A stretch of DNA of 64,000 bases from Pseudonocardia sp. MH-G8 (GCF_002262885.1 NZ_NKYF01000001.1:744001-808000), one strand, 5' to 3'. Shown: positions 40,712 to 49,848, counted from the stretch's first letter. The notes: generated by a model from the sequence alone, not told the origin. Translations and numbers: made by a program.

Positions 40712-42247
40712 ATGGCAACGTTCGCACTGAACAAGACTCACCGAAAGCACACCCACAGCGGTCGCGGCGCAGTGGCCGGGCGCGGGACGGCTCGATCCAC
40801 CGGCGGCGAGATCCGCGCCGCGCTGTGGCTGGCCCGCCACCCCGGCTGGGTCCTGATCCCCGCGCTCGCGATGTGGGCCCTCATCACCTGGGGCGTGCTG
40901 ACCCTCGGCGTCACCGCCGCGGCGGTCGTGGTGGGGCTGCTGGTGTGGTGGCGGGCGCACCCGGCCACGTTCGACCGGTGGGCCGCCCCGTGGGTTCGTT
41001 CGACGTGGCGGCGCTGGACGGTCTACCGCGGCCACCGCTGGGCCGGGGTGCTCGCGGATTGCGACCTGGTGCGCGACAACCGCCGCACCGGACAGATGCT
41101 CGTGCCCCGCGTGGTGCGCGTTCGGTCGGTGACGGCGTCGATCGACACCCTCACGATCGCGCTGGTGCGTGGGCAGGACCTCGGCACCTGGACCGACCGC
41201 ACCGCCGCCCTGGCCGAAGCACTCGACGCGCACCGGGTCGCGGTCACCCGCCACCGCCCCGGACGCCTCCGCCTGGTCGTCGAGCGGCAGATGCCGTTCC
41301 CAACCATGCTGGACGCCCCCGCGATCCCGGCCACGGTCGACGAGGTCGACCTGAACGCGCTCGATGTCGGTGACACCGAACGCGGGACCCCCTTCACCGT
41401 GCGCATCCGGGGCAAGCACCTGCTCGTGGTCGGTGCGTCCGGTGCGGGCAAGGGGTCGCTGTTGTGGGGGCTGCTGCGGGCGATGGGCCCGATGATCCGC
41501 GCGCGTCTCGTGCGGCCATGGGTGATCGACCTCAAGGGCGGGACCGAGACCGACCGCGGCGCGGCGCTGTTCCACCGGTGGGCCACCACCATGGACGATG
41601 CCGTCGATCTGCTCACCGATTTCCGGGACTCGATGGTCGAGCGGCAGGCGTGGATGCGCGAACACGGGGTCCGCAAGTGCGACATCACCGTCGAGACCCC
41701 GTATGAGCTGCTGATCATCGACGAGATGGCGATGCTCACCGCCTACGGCGACCGCTCCGGCGTCCGCGAAGCACTGCGCCTGCTCGCCGAGATCCTCACC
41801 CAGGGCCGGGCCGCGGACCATTCCGTCGCCGGATATGTGCAGGAACCGTCGAAGGACGTCGTGGACGTCCGGGAGCTGTTCCCCACCCGCATCTGCCTCG
41901 GCGTCACCGCCGCGAGCCACGTCGACATGGCACTCGGGGAAGGGGCCCGTGACCGCGGCGCCCTGGCCGATGAGATCCCCGGCGACGACGCGCACGCCGG
42001 AATCGGGTTCGTCATCGACCCGGTCACGCGGCTGCCGATCCGGTTCCGCGCCGGCTACGTCACCGACGACGAGATCGACGAACTCGTCCACCGCTGCACC
42101 CCCCGCGACGAGCAGGACTCCGAGAACGGGCCGGGCGAGGTCCTGCCCTTCCCCCAGCACGACGACCAGCACGACGACCAGCACGACGACCAGCACGACG
42201 ACGAGCACGGCCAGGACGACGAGGACGGAGAGGAGCACGCGTCATGA
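40712..42247 (+). CDS. FtsK/SpoIIIE-type conjugal DNA translocase (TraB/TraSA-like)
   Basis: Membrane ATPase of 511 residues that pumps double-stranded DNA between hyphae. Two membrane helices at about 45-80 precede the motor domain: Walker A LLVVGASGAGKGSLLWGLLR (about 238-257), the VIDLKGGTE strand, Walker B YELLIIDEMAMLTAYGD, and the RAADHSVAGYVQEP sensor. The carboxy end is acidic with four His-Asp-Asp-Gln units instead of a clear winged-helix gamma domain, so recognition of clt-type repeats may use another part or partner. ATG at 40712 with GAGGA upstream. Its stop overlaps the next start (ATGA). Confidence 0.92.
   Translation: MATFALNKTHRKHTHSGRGAVAGRGTARSTGGEIRAALWLARHPGWVLIPALAMWALITWGVLTLGVTAAAVVVGLLVWWRAHPATFDRWAAPWVRSTWRRWTVYRGHRWAGVLADCDLVRDNRRTGQMLVPRVVRVRSVTASIDTLTIALVRGQDLGTWTDRTAALAEALDAHRVAVTRHRPGRLRLVVERQMPFPTMLDAPAIPATVDEVDLNALDVGDTERGTPFTVRIRGKHLLVVGASGAGKGSLLWGLLRAMGPMIRARLVRPWVIDLKGGTETDRGAALFHRWATTMDDAVDLLTDFRDSMVERQAWMREHGVRKCDITVETPYELLIIDEMAMLTAYGDRSGVREALRLLAEILTQGRAADHSVAGYVQEPSKDVVDVRELFPTRICLGVTAASHVDMALGEGARDRGALADEIPGDDAHAGIGFVIDPVTRLPIRFRAGYVTDDEIDELVHRCTPRDEQDSENGPGEVLPFPQHDDQHDDQHDDQHDDEHGQDDEDGEEHAS
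42154..42216 (+). repeat. 12-bp tandem repeat encoding His-Asp-Asp-Gln in traB
   Basis: CACGACGACCAG repeats in frame about four times near the 3' end of the translocase gene, giving an extended acidic, histidine-rich tail. Length variation between related elements would be expected. It is not a CRISPR array and not an intergenic DNA-binding repeat. Confidence 0.75.
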
Positions 42248-42588
42248 CCACCACCACCGCAACCGAACGCAACACCTTCCAGACGCACCGCCGCCACGAG
42301 GCCCGCGCCATCACCACCGCCCTCACCTTCCTCGGCGGGATCGGGTTCGCCGCCGCTGTGGTGCCCGCCGTCGAGCACACGATCACGACCGGCCTGCTCA
42401 TCGTCGGGGTGCTCGTCGCCGCCGTGGTGGCCGTGCGGGTGCTGGCCCGCTGGGTTCGGCACCGGCGTGAGGACCGAGCCGACGCACTCGCCGCCGCCGC
42501 GTGGCAGGCCCGCCACGCCCCACACCTGCTCAACGAGACCGCCCCGGCGGACACCGTCGGGACGGTCCGCGTCGGGAGGGCGGCGTGA
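42244..42588 (+). CDS. Spd-like two-helix membrane protein
   Basis: Protein of 114 residues, start overlapping the translocase stop by four bases. Two membrane helices (ITTALTFLGGIGFAAAVVPA; TTGLLIVGVLVAAVVAVRVL) and a basic cytoplasmic tail. Small membrane proteins directly after traB in actinomycete elements often act in intramycelial spread (Spd proteins); assigned by position and topology only. Confidence 0.7.
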   Translation: MTTTTATERNTFQTHRRHEARAITTALTFLGGIGFAAAVVPAVEHTITTGLLIVGVLVAAVVAVRVLARWVRHRREDRADALAAAAWQARHAPHLLNETAPADTVGTVRVGRAA

Positions 42589-42803
42589 TGTGGGAGGTCA
42601 CCGGATGGGCGTTCCTGACCTGGTTCAAGCTCACCGCGCTGCTCGCCGCGACCGTCGGGGTGACGTGGCTGTGGCTGGGTAGCGCGTCGGGCTGGTTCTG
42701 GATCATCACCGCGACCGCGGTGCTGCTGGAGTTCCACCTCGCCCGCCAGCTCGTCCGCGAGTGGGGCTACGAGGCCTCCTACCGCTGGTGGTGGGCCCGA
42801 TGA
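42588..42803 (+). CDS. small membrane protein
   Basis: Protein of 71 residues; the ATG at 42588 overlaps the preceding TGA by one base (a GTG at 42585 is also in frame). Two hydrophobic segments (LTWFKLTALLAATVGVTWLW; GWFWIITATAVLLEFHLARQ). Tryptophan-rich, ends in an Arg. Probably part of the transfer or spread complex with its neighbours. Confidence 0.65.
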   Translation: MWEVTGWAFLTWFKLTALLAATVGVTWLWLGSASGWFWIITATAVLLEFHLARQLVREWGYEASYRWWWAR

Positions 42804-43234
42804 CCCGCCGCACCACCCGCACGGCTGTCCCGGCGCAGAAGGCGCTGTTCGGGCGCCAGGAGCCCGTGCCGGGCCCGGGCAAGGCGGCCACGTCGGCCAC
42901 CAACGACCCGGAACTGATCGCCGACGTGGTCCGCATCGCCACCGACCCCGGCTACGTCGTCATCGGCGCGGCCGAGCGGGTGTTCCGCCGCGCCGACGGC
43001 ACCACGCAGAAAGGCGGCCCGGTCGAACCGGTGCCCGCCTACGAACAGGACGTCGTCCGCCAGCTCCTCAGCACCGGGCAGCTCAAGACCGGCGGCGCCC
43101 ACACCGTCCGCCACGGCGGGCGCGAAGGGTCGGGGAGTTCGGTCCTTGTCCCCCGCGCCACCCGGGACATGGTCACCCGCTGGTCCAACCTCGCACCCCT
43201 CAACGGGCGCTCCCGCGCCCAAGACAGCACCTGA
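42800..43234 (+). CDS. element protein of unknown function
   Basis: Soluble protein of 144 residues, start overlapping the previous stop (ATGA). The middle part looks like a winged helix or small alpha/beta domain (DPELIADVVRIATDPGYVVI, YEQDVVRQLLSTGQLKTGGA, followed by HTVRHGGREGSGSSVLVPRA). A DNA-binding role is possible but unproved. Confidence 0.65.
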   Translation: MTRRTTRTAVPAQKALFGRQEPVPGPGKAATSATNDPELIADVVRIATDPGYVVIGAAERVFRRADGTTQKGGPVEPVPAYEQDVVRQLLSTGQLKTGGAHTVRHGGREGSGSSVLVPRATRDMVTRWSNLAPLNGRSRAQDST

Positions 43235-43351
43235 CCCACACCCTCGCCCCCAGCGAGCACGGGTGGCCGGTCCGACGAGCACCCAGGCCCGGGCCGGCCA
43301 CCCGCACCCACCCCACCTCACCGCCACCCGTCGACTCACGGGAGACCCGCC

Positions 43352-43594
43352 ATGCCTGCAACCAGCTACATGCGCGAACGCATGAGCAAGTTCGGAGTGC
43401 GCAACATCGCCGCCGACGCCTGCCGCTTCATCGAGATCGTCGACGGGCACGCGGAGCTGGACTGCCCGCGCTGCGCCCACACCCTGCGCACCCGCCACAC
43501 CGGCGACCACGTCACCCAAGAAGGCGGACCACTGTGGTCCGCCCTGCTCGAACACCTGTTCCGCGACTGCCCCGCCATCGAGTACACCCGATGA
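43352..43594 (+). CDS. small Cys-containing element protein
   Basis: Protein of 80 residues with GGGAG upstream of the ATG. It contains CxxC (LDCPRCAHTLRTRHTGDH), making a likely zinc site together with its histidines, then a helical end. The ATG of repSA overlaps its stop, so it is coupled to the initiator gene and may assist replication. Confidence 0.65.
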   Translation: MPATSYMRERMSKFGVRNIAADACRFIEIVDGHAELDCPRCAHTLRTRHTGDHVTQEGGPLWSALLEHLFRDCPAIEYTR

Positions 43595-44994
43595 GCGCCC
43601 CGATTCACGCCGCTGCGGCCGTTGCTGACCTCGACGCGGCGATCAGCGCCCGCCTGCAAGCCCTCGATTACCGGGACTGGCGGGCCGCTGTCGAGGCCAC
43701 CGGCGGCTGTGCCGCACCGATCCACCTCACCGGGTCGACCACCGTCCTCGACAGGGACGGGGCAGTCCTGATCGAACGCGGCGGCGACGTCCTCGCCCCC
43801 TGCGGCAACCGCCGCGCCGCCGTCTGCCCCGCCTGCTCCGACCGCTACGCCGCCGACGCCTTCCACCTCCTACGCGCCGGACTCGCCGGCGACCAAGGCA
43901 AGGACATCCAGGCCAGCGTCACCGACAAGCCGCGCGCCTTCCTCACCCTCACCGCACCCTCGTTCGGGCCGGTCCACACCCGCAAGACCAGCCGCCGCGG
44001 GTTCGTCGTCCCCTGCGGGTGCGGGGAGCGCCACCATGGCGACGACCCACGCATCGGGACCGCTCGCGACCCCGAGGCCTACGACTACGTCGGGGCGGTG
44101 TTGTGGCAGGCCCACGCCGGGCACCTGTGGGGACGATTCACCACCGCGCTACGCCGCGCCCTCGCGTCCGTCCTCGGCATCCGGGTCCGGGAGTTCCGCG
44201 ACCACGCCCGACTCTCCTACGCGAAGGTGGCCGAGTACCAGCGCCGCGGACTCGTCCACTTCCACGCCGTCATCCGCCTCGACGGCCCCAACGGACCCGC
44301 CGACCCCTGCCCACCCGGGCTCACCGACGAGGCGCTGCGGGCCGCGATCAGCCATGCCGCGCAGACCGCCACGATCACCGTGGCCCGCCCGCACGGCGAG
44401 CCGATGCGCCTGGAGTGGGGCACACAGCTCGACCTGCGCCCGATCCGCCCGAGCGCGCTGGCCCACCTCGAGGACGCGGCCGGGGAGTTCACCGACGCCG
44501 CATTGGCCGGCTACATCGCCAAGTACGCCACCAAGGGCACCGGCGCCGTCGAGGGCGCCGACCGGCCCATCCACGACATCGCCCACGTCGCGCACCTCGA
44601 CATCTCCCCGCACCACCGCCGCATGATCGAAACCGCCTGGGAGCTCGGCGACCACGAACCCTACGAAGTGCTGAACCTGCGCCGCTGGGCCCACATGCTC
44701 GGCTTCCGCGGCCACTTCCTCACCAAGTCCCACCGGTACTCGACGACCTTCGGCGCCATCCGCAACGAGCGCCGCACCTGGCGACTTGCGCAGGACCTCG
44801 CCCAGCTCGACGCCGACACCGACGACCCCAACGACATCCCGATCGACCCGTCCACGGTCGTCGTGATCAACGACTGGCTACCGGTCCGCTTCGGCCACCG
44901 CGACCACGCCGAACGAGAACTCGCTCTGGCGATCGCCGAGCGCAACCGACAGCACCGCACCACCAGGAGCACGACAACGGGGAGGGCAGCATGA
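43591..44994 (+). CDS. repSA: RepSA-type replication initiator
   Basis: Initiator of 467 residues. Zinc-like cysteine pairs (AVCPACSDRY; VPCGCGERHH) precede the HUH endonuclease core with His223 and His225 in RGLVHFHAVIRLDG. A probable nicking tyrosine pair follows in ALAGYIAKYATKGT (Tyr308/Tyr312). This is the pSAM2 RepSA family, giving rolling-circle-type replication to the excised element. ATG at 43591 overlaps the preceding stop, and its own stop overlaps xis, so initiator, excisionase and integrase are one coupled operon. Confidence 0.92.
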   Translation: MSAPIHAAAAVADLDAAISARLQALDYRDWRAAVEATGGCAAPIHLTGSTTVLDRDGAVLIERGGDVLAPCGNRRAAVCPACSDRYAADAFHLLRAGLAGDQGKDIQASVTDKPRAFLTLTAPSFGPVHTRKTSRRGFVVPCGCGERHHGDDPRIGTARDPEAYDYVGAVLWQAHAGHLWGRFTTALRRALASVLGIRVREFRDHARLSYAKVAEYQRRGLVHFHAVIRLDGPNGPADPCPPGLTDEALRAAISHAAQTATITVARPHGEPMRLEWGTQLDLRPIRPSALAHLEDAAGEFTDAALAGYIAKYATKGTGAVEGADRPIHDIAHVAHLDISPHHRRMIETAWELGDHEPYEVLNLRRWAHMLGFRGHFLTKSHRYSTTFGAIRNERRTWRLAQDLAQLDADTDDPNDIPIDPSTVVVINDWLPVRFGHRDHAERELALAIAERNRQHRTTRSTTTGRAA

Positions 44995-45200
44995 ACGGCA
45001 AGGAGCTGTACCGCGTGACGGAAGCGATGGTCCTGCTGTCCCTCAGCCGCAGCGTCATCTACGAGCAGCTCCGCTGCGGCCGGTTGCGCTCGGTCCACGT
45101 CGGGCGGACCCGGCTCATCCCAGCGACCGCCATCGCCGACTACATCGACCTCCTGGAGCGGGAGGCTGCGACGACAGACCGGCTCGGAGCGGCGTCATGA
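44991..45200 (+). CDS. xis: excisionase
   Basis: Winged-helix protein of 69 residues: LYRVTEAMVLLSLSRSVIYE, LRCGRLRSVHVGRTRLIPAT and ADYIDLLEREA. This is the helix-turn-helix_17 excisionase signature (recognition helix plus R-x-R-L-I-P wing). It directs the integrase toward excision. The ATG has GGGGAGG upstream and overlaps the repSA stop; its stop overlaps the integrase start. Confidence 0.92.
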   Translation: MNGKELYRVTEAMVLLSLSRSVIYEQLRCGRLRSVHVGRTRLIPATAIADYIDLLEREAATTDRLGAAS

Positions 45201-46339
45201 CCGCGCGCCGCAGCCGAGGAGAAGGCGGCTTGCACTGGGACGAGACCCGGGAGCGGTGGATCGCGACCGCCTCGCTCGGCTTCGACGGCCGCGGGAAGCG
45301 GATCACCCGCAAAGCCAGCGGCCGGACGAAAACGGAGGCGAAGAACAAGCTCCGGGAGATTCTGCGCGACCACGAGGACGGCGTCACCGTGAAGGCGACG
45401 GGCTACACCGTCGCCGACGCCGTGCGCGACTGGCTCGCCTTCGGGCTCACCGGCCGAAGCGCCGACACCCTCGCGAACTACCGCACGATCGCCGACACCC
45501 GCATCGTCCCGCCGCTGGGTGCCCGACGGCTCCGCGACCTGTCCGCCGACGACGTTGACCGCTGGCTCCGCGCTGAATCCCGCTCGGTCAGCACCCGGAC
45601 TCTCCGGCTGATGCACTCGATCCTCAACCGGGCGATCCGCCACGCGATGGCGCGCGACAAGGTCAAGAGGAACGTCGTTGCGCTCTGCGACGTGCCCACC
45701 GGCCGGCCCGGACGGCAGTCGAAGTCGCTCACCCTCGATCAGGCAGAGGCTCTCCTCGTCGCGGCCGAGGGCTTCGCGCTCCACGCCTACATCGTGCTGT
45801 CGCTACTGACCGGCGCCCGAACCGAGGAACTACGGGCGCTGCACTGGAATGAGATCGACCTCGTCGGCCGACCCGATGCGCGCCCGCCGGTGCCGCCGGC
45901 GATCGCCGTCTACCGCTCGGTTCGGGCTGGCGCCGACACGAAGACGGTGCGATCGCGGCGGAGGCTCGCACTACCGCAACGTTGCATCGACGCATTGCGG
46001 CGCCACCGCGAGCGGCTGAGCTCGCCACCGCCTCCCGACGCCCTGGTGTTCGCCACCTCGACCGGCACTGCGCTCGACGCGCACAACGTCCGCCGCTCGT
46101 TCCGGCGGGTCCTCGCCGCGACTGGCCTGCGCGCGCAGGAGTGGACGCCACGGGAGCTGCGGCACTCGTTCGTGTCCCTGCTGTCAGCTTCGGGGATCCG
46201 AATCGAGGACATCTCCCGGCTCGTGGGGCACAGCGCTACTGGCGTGACCGAGCGCGTCTACCGTCACCAGCTGCACGCGGTGCTGGACGAGGGAGCAACC
46301 GCAATGGACGACATCTTCCCGCTCGACGATGCGGGATAG
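45197..46339 (+). CDS. int: tyrosine site-specific integrase
   Basis: Recombinase of 380 residues. An amino-terminal arm-binding-type region (RRSRGEGGLHWDETRERWIA), then a core-binding SAM-like domain, then the catalytic domain: Arg208 in LLTGARTEELRALHW, Lys249, the ELRHSFVSLL box with Arg322, LVGHSATGV with His345, and the nucleophile Tyr355 in VTERVYRHQL. Starts in an overlap with xis and ends at the terminal octamer repeats, 42 bases from attR. It should recombine the tRNA-Ala att site. Confidence 0.96.
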   Translation: MTARRSRGEGGLHWDETRERWIATASLGFDGRGKRITRKASGRTKTEAKNKLREILRDHEDGVTVKATGYTVADAVRDWLAFGLTGRSADTLANYRTIADTRIVPPLGARRLRDLSADDVDRWLRAESRSVSTRTLRLMHSILNRAIRHAMARDKVKRNVVALCDVPTGRPGRQSKSLTLDQAEALLVAAEGFALHAYIVLSLLTGARTEELRALHWNEIDLVGRPDARPPVPPAIAVYRSVRAGADTKTVRSRRRLALPQRCIDALRRHRERLSSPPPPDALVFATSTGTALDAHNVRRSFRRVLAATGLRAQEWTPRELRHSFVSLLSASGIRIEDISRLVGHSATGVTERVYRHQLHAVLDEGATAMDDIFPLDDAG

Positions 46340-46358
46340 TCACTCAGTTAGTCACTCA
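46339..46358. repeat. octamer pair GTCACTCA-N4-GTCACTCA (right end)
   Basis: GTCACTCAGTTAGTCACTCA, identical to 31917-31936, begins at the last base of the integrase stop codon and lies 23 bases inside attR. With the left copy it frames the element symmetrically, as arm-type sites would. Confidence 0.7.
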
Positions 46359-46381
46359 GCGGGCGATCCGGCAGACGTCGT

Positions 46382-46481
<100 letters not shown>

Positions 46482-46563
46482 TTGCCCGAACGAAGTTACA
46501 CGATCCCCCGACGGCCCGATGAACCGGGTCGCCCGTCCCCCGCGGCTGCCCTACGGTCGGCCG

Positions 46564-48567
46564 GTGCAGCCTGCTGACATCGGACGTCTCGTCACCGTCG
46601 CCGACCCCAAGGTCTCCCCGGACGGCCGCTTGGTCGCCTTCGTGGTCACCCGCGTCGAGCTGGAGGGCAACCGCTACCGCAGCGGCGTGTGGCTCGCCGC
46701 TGCGGACGGGTCGTCACCGACTTTCCCGTTGACGGCGGGCGAGCACGGGGACGGGCAGCCTGCCTGGTCGCCGGACGGGCGCAGGCTCGCGTTCACCCGG
46801 CAGCGCGAGGGCGGCGGGGGCTCGCTGCACGTGCTGCCGGTGGAAGGGCCGGGCGAGACCGTCACGGTGTGCGAACGACCGGAGGCGATCGGGGTGCCTG
46901 CGTGGTCGCCGGACGGCACGCGGGTCGCGTTCGCGTCGCGCGAGCGGGCGAGCCGCTACGGCGAGGGCGACGACGAGCGCGCCCGGCCGCCGCGCCGGAT
47001 CGACCGGCTGTTCTCCCGCGTCGACGGGGAGGGCTGGATCATCGACCGGCCGCGCAGCGTCTTCGTGGTGCCCGCGGACGGTTCCGCACCGCCGCGGCAG
47101 GTCGCCGGGGGTCCGTTCGAGCACGGCGATCCCGTCTGGTCGCCCGACGGGCGCACGCTGGCCGTCACCGCCGCCCGGAGCAAGGACTGGGACCTCGAGG
47201 TGGTCGACGACGTCCACCTGGTCGACGTCGACGCCGCCGACCCCGCTCCGCGGCCGCTCACCGATCGTGGCCTGTCGCACCGCCTGCCCGCGTTCGGTCC
47301 GGACGGCACGGTGCTCGCCGCGCTCGCCGAGGACAACCGCGTCATCCACTCGCACGCGCAGGTCGTGGTGCTCGACGCGCGCACCGGTGAGGAGCGGGTC
47401 CTCACCGCCGCGCTCGACCGCCAGTGCGCGCCGCACCCCGGCGCCCGGGCGCCGCTGTGGCACGGCGAGCACCTGCTGTTCGCCCTCGAGGACCACGGCG
47501 ACGTGGCGGTCTGGCGGGTGCGCGCCGACGGCTCCGGCGCCCCGGAACCGGTGGTCGGCGGCACCCGCGTCGTCACGGGGTTCGACGCCGCAGGCGGCAC
47601 GCTCGCGTTCGTCGCGACGACGCCCACCGCGCTGCCCGAGCTCTTCGTGCGGACCGACGACGGCGCGGAGCGGCAGCTCACCTCGCTCGGCGCCGCCTTC
47701 CACGCCGCGGTGCCCGCCGTCGCGCCGGAGCACTTCACGGTGCCCTCCCCCGCCGGGGACGAGGACGTCGACGCGTGGCTGGTGCGCCCCGCGGACGTGC
47801 CCGAGGGTGCGCGGTTGCCGGTGCTGCTGTCGATCCACGGCGGGCCGATGTCGCAGTACGGCAACTCGTGGTTCGACGAGTTCCAGCTCTGGACGGGGGC
47901 GGGCTACGCCGTCGTCTACTGCAACCCGCACGGCTCGACCGGGAGCACCGAGGCGTGGGCGCGCGCGATCCGCCCGCCGGAGGCCGAGGTGGTGCCGGGC
48001 ACCGGGTGGGGCGGGATCGACGCCGACGACGTGCTCGCCGTGCTCGACGCCGCGCTCGCCCGCGACCCGGCGCTGGACGCCGAACGGGTCGGCATGCTCG
48101 GCGGCTCCTACGGCGGCTACCTGACCAGCTGGCTGGTGGGGCGCACCGACCGGTTCGCCGCGGCGTGCAGCGAGCGGGCCTGCAACAACCTGGAGTCGGA
48201 GGAGTGGAGCTCGGACTCGGCGGGCTACTTCCGCTACGAGTTCGGCGTCACGCACCTCGATGCGCCGCAGGTCTACCGGCGGATGTCGCCGATGACCCAC
48301 GTGCGCGACATCGACACCCCGCTGCTGATCCTGCACTCCGAGGACGACCTGCGCTGCCCCGTGGAGCAGGCCGACCAGCTGTTCGTCGCGCTGCGCATGC
48401 TCGGCAAGCCGGTGGAGTACTGGCGCTTCCCCGAGGAGAGCCATGGGCTGTCGCGCAACGGGGCACCGCGCCACCGCGTGCAGCGCGCAGAAATCATCCT
48501 CGACTGGTTCGGCCGGCACCTCGGCGGGCGACGTCCGACGATCAGCTGGGACCACCCGTCCCGCTGA
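46564..48567 (+). CDS. S9 family peptidase (acylaminoacyl/dipeptidyl-type)
   Basis: Serine peptidase of 667 residues. WD40-like beta-propeller repeats (VSPDGRLVAFVVTR; PAWSPDGRRLAF; PVWSPDGRTLAVT) fill the first 380 residues. The carboxy alpha/beta-hydrolase has nucleophile Ser in MLGGSYGGYLTSWLVG, Asp in LLILHSEDDLRCPVEQ and His in FPEESHGLSRNGAP. No signal peptide, so cytosolic. The GTG at 46564 is preferred: TACGGT ends six bases before it (leaderless), and the family usually starts QPADIGRLVTV. An ATG at 46519 is also in frame. Confidence 0.94.
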   Translation: MQPADIGRLVTVADPKVSPDGRLVAFVVTRVELEGNRYRSGVWLAAADGSSPTFPLTAGEHGDGQPAWSPDGRRLAFTRQREGGGGSLHVLPVEGPGETVTVCERPEAIGVPAWSPDGTRVAFASRERASRYGEGDDERARPPRRIDRLFSRVDGEGWIIDRPRSVFVVPADGSAPPRQVAGGPFEHGDPVWSPDGRTLAVTAARSKDWDLEVVDDVHLVDVDAADPAPRPLTDRGLSHRLPAFGPDGTVLAALAEDNRVIHSHAQVVVLDARTGEERVLTAALDRQCAPHPGARAPLWHGEHLLFALEDHGDVAVWRVRADGSGAPEPVVGGTRVVTGFDAAGGTLAFVATTPTALPELFVRTDDGAERQLTSLGAAFHAAVPAVAPEHFTVPSPAGDEDVDAWLVRPADVPEGARLPVLLSIHGGPMSQYGNSWFDEFQLWTGAGYAVVYCNPHGSTGSTEAWARAIRPPEAEVVPGTGWGGIDADDVLAVLDAALARDPALDAERVGMLGGSYGGYLTSWLVGRTDRFAAACSERACNNLESEEWSSDSAGYFRYEFGVTHLDAPQVYRRMSPMTHVRDIDTPLLILHSEDDLRCPVEQADQLFVALRMLGKPVEYWRFPEESHGLSRNGAPRHRVQRAEIILDWFGRHLGGRRPTISWDHPSR

Positions 48568-48577
48568 CCACCGGCAC

Positions 48578-48621
48578 CCGTGAGTGGATACGAGTGCCGG
48601 AGCACTCGTATCCACTCACGG
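48578..48621. terminator. bidirectional terminator hairpin
   Basis: Perfect 20-base arms (48578-48597 and 48602-48621, CCGTGAGTGGATACGAGTGC and its complement) with a CGGA loop, between the convergent peptidase and DsbA-family genes. No T-run follows, as is usual in actinomycetes. The long perfect stem should stop transcription from both sides. Confidence 0.85.
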
Positions 48622-48626
48622 CGGGG

Positions 48627-49370
48627 TCAGCCGATGGCGTTCTGCAGCCAGCCGGTGTCGTTCAGGTCCGCCCGCTGCCCGTCGACGAGCACGGTCGGCG
48701 TGCCGAAGCTGCCGTTCGCGTTCTGCAGGGCCGGGTCCTCGATGGCCTTCGCGGTGGCCGCCTGGACAGCGCCCGTGTTCGCGCCGGACCGCACGCACTC
48801 CGCGAACTCGCCCTGCGCGCCGAGGTCCGTGCCGAACGACGCGAGCTGGTCGTCGGTCAGGCCCGCGCTGCCCTCGGCGGGCTGCTCGTCGAACAGCGTG
48901 GCGTGGTACTGCGGGAAGATCCCCGCGGGCACCGAGCAGACCGCGGCGTTGGCGGCACGCGTGGAGTAGCCGGGCGGCGTTGTCAGCTCGTCCAGGATCG
49001 CGATGCTGTGGTAGCGCACGGTGATCCGGCCGTCGTTCAGGGCGGTGGTCATCTCGTCGCCGTAGCGCTCCTCGAACCGCTCGCAGACCGGGCAGAGGTA
49101 GTCCTCGTACACGTCGACGACGACGGGGCCCTCGCCCGCGGTGACCACCGCACCGTCCGCGGACGTCGCGTAGGTGGGCTCCACGCCGCCACCGGCGCCC
49201 CGGGTCACCAGCAGGACGATCCCGACCACCACGGCGACCGCGAGTACGCCGCCCACCACGTACAGCGGCGTGCGGTTGGGCTTCTGCGGCCGCCGGATGC
49301 CCGCGGCCGCGAGGCGCTGGTCGGCCTCCTCCTGCTTGCGCCGCTTGTCGCCGCGCGAGGCTCCACCCAT
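48627..49370 (-). CDS. DsbA family membrane-anchored thiol oxidoreductase
   Basis: Protein of 247 residues. A basic cytoplasmic start, one membrane helix (TPLYVVGGVLAVAVVVGIVL), then an extracytoplasmic thioredoxin fold with the active site VYEDYLCPVCERFEERYGDE (CPVC), and the cis-Pro loop NGSFGTPTVLVDGQ. It should introduce or isomerise disulfides in exported proteins. It follows directly after the MauE-like gene, one base from its stop, as a redox pair. Confidence 0.93.
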   Translation of the reverse strand: MGGASRGDKRRKQEEADQRLAAAGIRRPQKPNRTPLYVVGGVLAVAVVVGIVLLVTRGAGGGVEPTYATSADGAVVTAGEGPVVVDVYEDYLCPVCERFEERYGDEMTTALNDGRITVRYHSIAILDELTTPPGYSTRAANAAVCSVPAGIFPQYHATLFDEQPAEGSAGLTDDQLASFGTDLGAQGEFAECVRSGANTGAVQAATAKAIEDPALQNANGSFGTPTVLVDGQRADLNDTGWLQNAIG

Positions 49371-49371
49371 G

Positions 49372-49848
49372 TCAGCTCCTTCTCCTGTTTCCCCACCGGT
49401 CGTCCAGCGCGAACAGCGTGCGTGGGCGAACGATCAGCCAACCCGCCATCACCAGGAACCCCGCGTCGCGCAGCAGTTCCTGGACGTAGGTGGTCTCTCC
49501 CGACTCCACGGCACCGCCGCCGCCGAAGCACCCGCAGTCGATCGACAGCCCTCGCGCCCACGCCTGCGTGACGCCGGCGACGAACGCGAGGAGCAGCACC
49601 GCAGAGAGTACGGCGACCAGTCGGATGCCGATCCCGGCCACCAGCAGCGCTCCGAGCGCGAGCTCCACCCAGGGCAGCAGCGCGGCGACGACCTCCACGC
49701 CTGCCGTGGGCAGCACGTCGTAGGCGCGGACCGCGACGTAGGTCTGGTCGGGGTCGGCGGCCTTGAGCCCGCCCGAGATCAGCCACACCGCGGCGAGGCC
49801 GAGCCTGGCGAGCGTCCCGACGACGTCCAGCAGCCTGGCGCGGTTCAC
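49372..49848 (-). CDS. MauE/DoxX family membrane protein
   Basis: Membrane protein of 158 residues with four hydrophobic helices (LGLAAVWLISGGLKAADPDQ; VELALGALLVAGIGIRLVAV; AVLLLAFVAGVTQAWARGLS). The extracytoplasmic cysteine pair is in IDCGCFGGGG, the MauE methylamine-utilisation signature. MauE proteins pass reducing or oxidising equivalents to a thioredoxin-like partner, here the downstream DsbA-family protein. Confidence 0.92.
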   Translation of the reverse strand: MNRARLLDVVGTLARLGLAAVWLISGGLKAADPDQTYVAVRAYDVLPTAGVEVVAALLPWVELALGALLVAGIGIRLVAVLSAVLLLAFVAGVTQAWARGLSIDCGCFGGGGAVESGETTYVQELLRDAGFLVMAGWLIVRPRTLFALDDRWGNRRRS

